A DNA stretch of 64,000 bases. It comes from Stomorhina lunata (taxonomy: Eukaryota > Arthropoda > Insecta > Diptera > Rhiniidae). Each line of letters opens with the position of its first letter. Position 1 is the stretch's first letter. Of the stretch, positions 59,081 to 64,000 are shown one piece after another. The notes under the pieces are model-generated. The model searched no databases. It was not told where the DNA came from and worked only from the letters and a program-made list of their open reading frames with translations. The DNA lies in NCBI GenBank assembly GCA_933228675.1, contig OW121741.1, positions 21,752,701 to 21,816,700 on the forward strand. Reading direction: 5' to 3'. The position numbers and the translations under genes are program-made.

Positions 59081-60462
59081 TATTGTTTTAAAAATGTATT
59101 TATTTTTTATTATTTTATTATTTTAGAATTTTTTTATTCACTCCTCTTTTTTTTTCTTGTAGTTTTTCCTCCTGTATTTTAAAGTTTTGCACCCAAAATC
59201 TTTTAGCGGACTGCAATATATTTAATGTTAACCTTAATTTTGGTATTTTATTTTTTGCGTTCTTCTGCACACACACTATCTCAAGTCGTCAAGTCTTTTT
59301 TAATATTAAATCTTAGAACACATGCCCACCATTGTAAAAAAGCATGGTATACACATATCAAATACGAATTTGGATGGATGACATAGAGCCAGATGTATGG
59401 TTGGAACAATAAGAATTCAAAAGAAAAAGAATATAAAGAGATGTACGAATCCGAAAAAGAACCACAATAATATTATATCTGCTAGCGCGTATATTGTGTG
59501 TGTTCTGAATGTTGTGTGTATTGTATTTTATTTTCTATGTATTTTTTATGTTTTTTCTCTATCTCTCTCTCCCTATTTCTCATACCCCACTTGACAGTTG
59601 GGGTTAGGGTCTATGTTTCCATGCATAGGAATATATGAAAAATTCTGCCTTTTTGGGGGGCTAGAGCTGTTTCATAAGCACTGCGAAATGTAAATGAGAA
59701 AATATCAACTAATTGGACGTGTTTTTTAAACACAAATGCTGTGTTTAGTTGGTAGATATTTTGGTATTTTTGAATTGTTTTTTATTCTAAATTTGTTTTT
59801 CTAATACGAAAATTGTATTAGAGTCAAATCTCCTTCAAATACAAGTCAATAAGAAGGAGATCTTTAAAAATAATCTAATTGCTTTAGGATTAAGTCGCAA
59901 AGAAAATGAATCCAATAAGAGTTATACATTTTGAAAAGTTATTTTTTCTTAAAGTATATTTTTTCGAAGACTGTAGAATTTGTGTAAAAAATAGATTTTT
60001 AAGGCAAGTCTAAAATGGAACATATTTATCTAATATTTGATTAAAAAAAACTTGATCAGTTAAGATTTATTCCATTAATATACATAGATATTTGTAAAAT
60101 AGATTGTAGACTAAGGCTTAGGATCAGATTTTTATATTGAATGAGTTTTTATTTCATTTAAATTTGTAGTTCTAAAAGTATATATCGTCACCTAAAATGC
60201 AAAAGGATGCATGCATGCTTCTAGTTTTTTTTTTTTTTTACAGGAGAAGCAAAAAACGTTATAACTTTTAAAGCTAAAAGAAACATTAAATCCAAATTAA
60301 AAAATTGTTTAGTTTTTGAAGAATTGCGAAAAAACAAAAGGGCTTAACTACAATTAAATATTTTCAAAAACTAACCTACTATACAAATTTTGAACAAATG
60401 TTTTGTAAGAGGATAAGTTTTAAAAAATTTTGTAAAAACTTGTTTCAGAAATCACCCGTAAC
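59081..60462. other. vig upstream region and AT-rich flank
   Basis: 59081 to about 59300 should hold the vig 5' UTR and promoter; no TATA box or clear initiator was identified. A short CT run is at 59556-59572 and poly-T at 60226-60240. Confidence 0.45.
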
Positions 60463-61023
60463 TCTTAGAGCCACTTTTTGAGTTTGAGATCAAAATTAAA
60501 TTTATTCTCTAATTAACTAATCTAAAAGTGCATATTATTTGCATTTGATTTTTTTGGGTGGTGGTTTAAACTTCATGGTGTTGCCATATCGATCAACAAG
60601 GAATGGTAACCTTTTTTGCAAATGTCAAATGTGTTGTCAAAATGACATAACTTTTTTTGTAGAAGAAGAAGACATTGCGCGAATTTCATAGTTATTGCAC
60701 AAATAAAAGTGATTTGGCCGTGTTCTTATAGTTCTTAACTTTCTTATAATTCTTTTATCTAAATTTTCATAAATTTCAGTGTCGCTAAAATCTTCATCTG
60801 CACTTCCAAAAACATACCTATAAATTTCTGTTTGTTTACGTATTTTTAACAGCTGTTTATTATCCATGTGTGTTTTGACAGTTCTCACTGAAGATTAAAC
60901 CACCAACATTGACCGCTTAAACTAGAGAACAAAATAAGATAATCGACCACTCAAAAACAAAATTTGGCGATTAACATTAATTTAATCTCCGATCTCGAAG
61001 TCAAAAAGTGGCTCTTAAACGGT
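60463..61023. mobile_element. Palindromic element (~560 bp) with long inverted ends
   Basis: The left end (TTAGAGCCACTTTTTGAGTT, then TGAGATC and ATTAAAT) is matched inverted at the right end (ATTTAAT ... GATCTCGAAGTCAAAAAGTG, then GCTCTTAA). A second matching pair further in is GGTGGTTTAAACTTCA (60560-60575) and TGAAGATTAAACCACC (60889-60904). Ends are thus about 110-140 bp of imperfect inverted repeat. Superfamily and target-site duplication not resolved. Confidence 0.7.
60637..60867 (-). CDS. 76-aa ORF inside the palindromic element
   Basis: Starts MDNKQLLKIRKQTEIYR (ATG at 60867-60865; an in-frame ATG seven codons upstream would add MRTVKTH) and ends TKKVMSF then TAA. Composition: basic and acidic patches, Arg-rich centre (KRIIRKLRTIRTRP). 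The start lies about 20 bp inside the right inverted arm and the ORF nearly fills the loop between the arms, so it is most simply a truncated transposase N-terminus or an element-encoded small protein. No family is recognised. It might alternatively be a captured host fragment. Confidence 0.4.
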   Translation of the reverse strand: MDNKQLLKIRKQTEIYRYVFGSADEDFSDTEIYENLDKRIIRKLRTIRTRPNHFYLCNNYEIRAMSSSSTKKVMSF

Positions 61024-62030
61024 TAAAGATATTTTAATGAAATTCTATATAGCTAGAACAGAGGAGCTTTAGAGTTGATCTGTAGGCAAACCGGTCAATG
61101 TGGAGTCGGAAAGCTAATGTATGGCTAAATATTTTCTGAAACCAAAGGGGGCTTTATTTTTAAACCTTTTGTTTTCAGTTTTTGACCGTATGTCTAAAAA
61201 ATTGTGAATAGATGTATTTTGGGTTGCTGTATCATAATCAATCAAAAAATCAATTTTAATTTTAAGTTAATTAGTTACGCCCTTTTGTATTTATGGTGAC
61301 GATATGAATTTTCGTAAATGAAGTCTTATATAAAACCTTGTTTTTAGAAAAGTACATGGCATTATTGTAAAGGATTCCAAATTTTTTTTTTTTTGGAAAA
61401 TGATAAGAAGTTCCTTGCTAATAAAATAACAATAAATTATGAAAGCGTTTTTTAAAGTACATATCGCTTTGTTAATTTATAAGAGAAGAAAAAACACAAT
61501 GAAAACCGAAAAATTGTATAAACAACAAAATTCATAAATTGTATATACAACAAAATTTCAAATTCATAAACGAAAAATATAGCTATGCCATGCTTGTAAT
61601 TTAAATTTTCCATACCTACTGTAAGACTTTCATAAATTTTATAATTTATTTATGAATAAGGGGGTTAATGTGTTGTTTTTTTTTTATTAAAAATCGAGAT
61701 CTGTGGCTTGCATTATATTCCCTCTTTTATTTAGTTCCAACAGCTTGTCTCTAGCTTAACTCAGAACAGATTTATATATTTATATTTATGATTTATTTTT
61801 ATGTGAATTTATATGAAAAATAAAAACTTTAAATCAAATTTTCTCAAAACTACTATTTTTGACATTGGCCCTTTTAGCACCAAGCCACAGATATTGAGTA
61901 AGAAAGGCACAAAGTGATGGAGCATTCTGCTATTGAATGTGTTATGGGTCCCTTTTACCGATCGACTTTTTAAGTCGATAAAACATTTGGTACAGACTTA
62001 ATTGGTCAAATACATTTATTATATAAAGAT
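61024..62030. other. AT-rich stretch, no gene seen
   Basis: No repeat family or coding segment recognised. Confidence 0.45.
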
Positions 62031-62765
62031 TCCAGTAAGAAACAAGTTAATTGTCGAATTGAGGATGATTTAAAAATAAATATTTTTTCAAAGGTCAGAC
62101 GTTTGAGCGTTCTTAACAAAGCGGAGTTTATTCTCAAATTGAAAAAAAGCCTTTATTCACAAATCATTATCAAACATCATTCTTAAAGGTTTTTCAAATG
62201 TGGAATCACCTACATGTGGAATGTTAATTAAAGTTAAGTTGTATTAACTCATTATTGCCAACCGGTAATTTCACTTACTAGTTCTCTAAACAAATGTGAA
62301 GCTAAAAATATGTAAAAAATTAAACGTTTTCTTAAGTTGTGCCACAATTAAGAGTATTTTGAGAAATCAAATTGAAGGATTTGTATTGTCAAAAATAGTC
62401 GTTTTTTGAAACTTATAAAAAAAAATAATATAAGAAATAAAATTGGCTAACAGTTATCCGTTTCTAACCAATATTCCATAGAACTTCTGTTACATACAAA
62501 AAACAATTTTATTTAATTTCACTAAACGCTGGAAATAATCAACCATGTCACAGAACTCAATTCCGGTTGGAATGGATTCCGGTGATTTGATTCTTTACAA
62601 AAAGTAAAACGATTTTTTTTTTCGGAATGAAAGGACTTTCAATTTTTAAAGTGGAATTGAATTTGTATGTTTTTCTTTGTTTATTTAATATTTAAACATA
62701 TTCTTTAATTATTGACTGTTATTTGTTTAAACAAAGATAGAGTTACTAATTTCAATTGAAAAAAT

Positions 62766-62800
62766 CTTTAGATTCCGAAAAAAAATTTCGGAATCTAAAG
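62766..62800. repeat. Perfect 15-bp-arm hairpin
   Basis: CTTTAGATTCCGAAA, five A, TTTCGGAATCTAAAG. Confidence 0.9.
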
Positions 62801-62826
62801 AACCTAAAACCATTTTGATTGGAATT

Positions 62827-62830
62827 ATTA

Positions 62831-62861
<31 letters not shown>
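62827..62861. repeat. (ATT)n/(ATTT)n microsatellite
   Basis: ATT repeated about seven times followed by TTTA repeats. Confidence 0.9.
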
Positions 62862-64000
62862 GCACGTTTTGCTATTAAAAAATACAATAAAATTTACAAA
62901 TATTATTTTTTACAATATTGGGTTTTTTCCATTTTTTGAAATTTAAAAAAATTTGTCTTTAACCACGAAATGGTTTCGTTTCCAATATTTCAGAAAGAGC
63001 TAAAAGAAACAGCAATGCTTAACACGAGTGTTTTCTTGTTGGATTCTACTTGTAAAAGGGTGTAATCCCCTTGTGTTATCTCGTACAGACTAGTAAGAGT
63101 GGTATAGGGTGAACTAAAAATTTTTTGAACGAAAAAATACGAATTTTGAAGAAATTTTCTGAATACTTTCACCAAGCTCAAAAAGGTTTTATGGCACTCC
63201 AAAGTTAGTTTTTTCAAGATTTTTTTCAAAACATACCCGTTTTATATGCCTACGACTTTTGATATGGTTATAAGATTTTTATAAAACGGGCTGGCTCATA
63301 TTTAAGTAAAAATTTTTTTTTTATAAAAATGAAAATATTATTTAAATATGAAATACGTTTGCGTTTTAATAAATTACTTTGATCAAATTAAAATTTAAAA
63401 TTTTCGTGTAAAAATGTAAAAAGTTCACATAACTACCCCATCTCATACCTCGAAAAGCAATCTTTAAATTTTCTTTATACTTTAAGTATATCTGTGTCAA
63501 TATGGAAGAAACGCTTTAGTCGAAAATTGAAGTTTTGAGATATCATCAATTTTGTGTAATTTTTCTTCTGCTTGATTTCTGCGAATAATATAGGAATTAA
63601 TATATTGGAAACATGTTTATTAGAGAAGAAGGATGAATACTTAAAAAAAATATTGTTAAATTCAGATATTTTACGTTTTTTCTACTTAAGCTCTTTTTCG
63701 AAACTGAAATTTGCATTGAACTGCAATTTAAGTAACTTTAAGCGGTTAATGGAAAAAACTGCTTAGTATATTATTAAAATGAGAACGTTTAATCACATAC
63801 TATCCCTCATCGATTTATGTTATATTTTACTTGAAATTTTATGATAAAACAAAAATTTTATGTAGATTTATGAGATTTTTCTAATTTTAATAATTTACCT
63901 AAGATAATTTTAAGGTTTGATAATGCATAACCTTCATTATCAATTTAAGAAACTATTGTTTTTCAAACGTTTATTCTGAAATAAGGTTCGAAAAAAGTTT

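Larger units (their letters stand above)
62031..64000. mobile_element. Probable longer copy of the CCCAGTAAGAA element, cut by window end
   Basis: Starts TCCAGTAAGAAA and continues with GAATTGAGGATGATTTxAAAA, TTTTTTCAAAGGTCA and ACGTTTGA in the same order as the reverse complement of the right end of 46861-47618; similarity includes TTTGAAAAACC/GGTTTTTCAAA and ACATGTxGA blocks to about 62225. At 63940-64000, GAAACTATTGTTTTTCAAAC, GTTTATTCTGAAATAA and GAAAAAAGTTT match the reverse complement of 46932-47035. The two ends thus belong to one inverted copy with about 1.7 kb in between. Confidence 0.55.

Noticed and set aside
44972..64000. vasa exons that would make the promoter at 44.9 kb the vasa promoter
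   Set aside because: No DEAD-box motif or vasa-like N-terminus was found on the + strand, so the link stays a hypothesis only.
1..64000. tRNA, rRNA or other structured RNA genes
   Set aside because: None recognised; hairpins seen belong to repeats or transposon-derived inverted repeats.

Overview
This is a stretch of a eukaryotic, very AT-rich genome, almost certainly a fly (Diptera, Brachycera). The two recognisable host genes have fly-type architecture: the JH-response factor Krüppel homolog 1 (Kr-h1, + strand) and a Vig/SERBP1-type RNA-binding protein (vig, - strand). Coding exons occupy only about 4 kb of 64 kb. The rest is minisatellite arrays, fold-back elements, MITE-like elements and decayed LINE and mariner copies, which would fit a large-genome calyptrate fly. 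The species assignment is inference.

Layout. (1) 1-18.8 kb is a gene-free block dominated by tandem arrays: a 31-bp array with GATC palindromes (1-1.1 kb); two 31-bp arrays in opposite orientation, each unit holding TATCGATA and CTATAG palindromes (2.26-4.08 and 6.2-8.43 kb); and two 12-bp/11-bp composite arrays arranged as mirror images (9.6-10.7 and 14.56-18.8 kb). A mariner-like transposase scrap lies between the last two. (2) 20.0-21.2 kb holds three small + strand ORFs with coding-like composition in an extremely AT-rich background. (3) 21.4-29.2 kb is repeats: a hairpin, two ~165-bp tandem units, an inverted repeat, and a 1.7-kb fold-back element with ~170-bp subrepeats, near which lie two copies of a ~0.9-kb block. 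(4) 29.75-35.24 kb is Kr-h1 in three coding exons (883 codons, eight C2H2 fingers). (5) 36.9-40.6 kb has two LINE remnants on opposite strands. (6) 43.2-44.5 kb is another ~30-bp array, followed at 44.9 kb by a candidate TATA promoter and first exon whose coding part is not visible. (7) 46.1-47.6 kb has two MITE-like elements almost touching; 48.3-49.3 kb has two more LINE scraps. (8) 51.25-59.08 kb is vig on the - strand in three coding exons (441 aa) with a 6.4-kb intron full of LINE pieces, tandem repeats and a Helentron-like insertion. (9) 60.46-61.02 kb is a palindromic element carrying a 76-codon ORF. From 62.03 kb to the window end there is probably a longer copy of the 46.86-kb element.

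The two host genes do not form a pathway. Kr-h1 is a nuclear transcription factor downstream of juvenile hormone; Vig is an RNA/ribosome-associated protein. The strongest unexplained signal is the set of minisatellites built from perfect short palindromes, especially the TATCGATA (DRE/BEAF-type) arrays.
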